This document shows, piece by piece, positions 63,176-64,000 of a DNA stretch of 64,000 nt. The translations under genes were made by a program, and so were the position numbers. Under the pieces are notes generated by a model. The model was not told the DNA's origin, did not search any database, and worked only from the letters and a program-made list of their open reading frames with translations. How positions within the stretch are numbered: the first letter of the stretch is position 1; each line of letters opens with the position of its first letter. Source of the DNA: Geothrix edaphica (lineage in GTDB: Bacteria > Acidobacteriota > Holophagae > Holophagales > Holophagaceae); assembly GCF_030268045.1 (NCBI RefSeq), contig NZ_BSDC01000001.1, positions 1,240,001 through 1,304,000 of the forward strand. The letters are read 5' to 3'.

Positions 63176-64000
63176 TCAGAAGGTCATCACCTTCATGGTG
63201 TTCGTGCTCCCCGTCTTCCACAAGGGCAGGCCCATGGTCATGACGACCCGGTCGAGGCTCACCAGCTCGTGTTTGGCCGCCAGGAGCTCACGGACCACGG
63301 CCACCATCTCATCCGTGCTGCTGACGCGGGGGATCATCAGGGCGGTGACGCCGCGCAGCAGGCCCATGCGCCGGGCGGTGACCTCATCCACAGTGGCGCC
63401 CAGCACGGGGGTGCGGCCCGCCAGCCGGCTCACCATGCGGGCCGTGCCGCCGCCCTCGGTGAAGGCGACGATCCAGCGGGCGTTGATCTCGTCCGCCGTG
63501 CGGCAGGCGGCGAAGGCCACGGAGATGTCCGTGCGGGAGAGGACCTTTTCCGCCAGCTCCTCGGGCAGCGTGAGCGTGCGCTGCTTCACATTGGAGTCGG
63601 CCTCAGCGGCGATGCGGGCCAGCCACTTGACGGCCTCCACGGGATGGGCGCCGGTGGCGCTCTCGGCGCTGAGCATCACAGCGTCGGTGCCGTCCCAGAT
63701 GGCGTTGGCCACATCGCTGGCCTCGGCCCGCGTGGGCTGGGCGTGCTCGATCATGCTCTCCAGCATTTGGGTGGCGGTGATCACGGGCTTGAGGGCCTTG
63801 CGGGCGGCCTTGATGATCTGCTTCTGGAGGCCCGGAACCCGCTCCACACCCAGTTCCACGCCCAGATCGCCGCGGGCCACCATCACGCCCCAGGACACAT
63901 CGAGGATCTCACCCAGGTGGGCGAGGGCCGTCGGGTGCTCGATCTTCGCGATGATGGGCTGGGTGCCGCCCAGGTGCTGGATGATGGCCTGGAGTTGCTG
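63176..64000 (-). CDS. pyk: Pyruvate kinase (N-terminus off the right edge)
   Basis: 275 codons of the C-terminal part; the frame is open to base 64000, so the start is missing. Seen: IIAKIEHP, MVARGDLGVELG (metal-site Asp), KPVITATQMLESMI, RAEASDVANAIWDGTDAVMLSAESATGAHPVEAV, split among normal spacing, then the C-terminal effector domain with TEGGGTARMVSRLAGRTPVLG. Catalyses the last ATP-forming step of glycolysis. The C-terminus TNTMKVMTF agrees with the family. The DinB gene follows. Confidence 0.96.
   Translation of the reverse strand, partial: QQLQAIIQHLGGTQPIIAKIEHPTALAHLGEILDVSWGVMVARGDLGVELGVERVPGLQKQIIKAARKALKPVITATQMLESMIEHAQPTRAEASDVANAIWDGTDAVMLSAESATGAHPVEAVKWLARIAAEADSNVKQRTLTLPEELAEKVLSRTDISVAFAACRTADEINARWIVAFTEGGGTARMVSRLAGRTPVLGATVDEVTARRMGLLRGVTALMIPRVSSTDEMVAVVRELLAAKHELVSLDRVVMTMGLPLWKTGSTNTMKVMTF

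Overview
The window is high-GC chromosomal DNA from a double-membraned bacterium. Signs of the outer membrane are an Omp85-type barrel, a DUF481 barrel, lipid A aminoarabinose-type genes and a heptosyltransferase-like GT9. Metabolism looks heterotrophic and at least partly anaerobic: an oxygen-independent B12-dependent ribonucleotide reductase, a phosphotransbutyrylase and a Ptb-Buk fusion, alongside heme synthesis with an FAD-type protoporphyrinogen oxidase. The mix (tricorn-like S41 protease, propeller-GGDEF sensors, DUF4388/roadblock proteins) resembles Acidobacteriota of the Holophaga/Geothrix type. That placement is inference; no rRNA marker is present. I see no tRNA, rRNA, CRISPR, prophage or insertion-sequence transposase.

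Layout. 0-6 kb: dnaX (cut by the left edge) diverges from gltB. 6-12 kb: radical SAM protein, small membrane and envelope proteins, hemG-hemH. 12-18 kb: a HhH-like TIGR02757 protein, a 583-bp structured intergenic region, nrdJ with a candidate NrdR-controlled promoter, nudC. 18-27 kb: a coupled MoaD-like/BNR pair, mdh, a propeller-GGDEF sensor, mtgA, an M29 aminopeptidase. 27.5-29.4 kb: a lower-GC island of small minus-strand genes separated by two homologous 124-bp sites with attC ends, read here as integron gene cassettes without an integrase (a CALIN). 29.5-36.7 kb: tricorn-like protease, ilvA, rsmE operon. 36.8-41 kb: ptb and a ptb-buk fusion. 41-49 kb: Omp85 barrel, SPFH protein, TPR protein, and a three-gene HAMP/roadblock/DUF4388 module. 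49-51 kb: class II aldolase plus mtnA, a probable thiomethyl/5-deoxy-pentose salvage (DHAP shunt) pair. 51-57 kb: ArnA-decarboxylase-like, two ArnT-like (GT83), GT9 and SMR genes for lipid A/LPS modification. 57-62.3 kb: one long minus-strand operon (54-aa membrane protein, cinA, plsY, gpsA, dehydrogenase, corA). The right edge cuts pyruvate kinase.

The most unusual signal is a family of three 272-274-bp elements (6014-6287, 33021-33292, 34844-35115). Each is bounded by its own perfect 16-20-bp inverted repeat whose sequence differs between copies. The interiors are related, and at least four internal or outer stems are kept by compensatory changes. Two copies fill the gap between convergent genes so exactly that both stop codons lie in the outer stem; two copies flank ilvA in inverted orientation. 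This looks like a structured repeat or RNA/ssDNA element that I cannot match to a known class.
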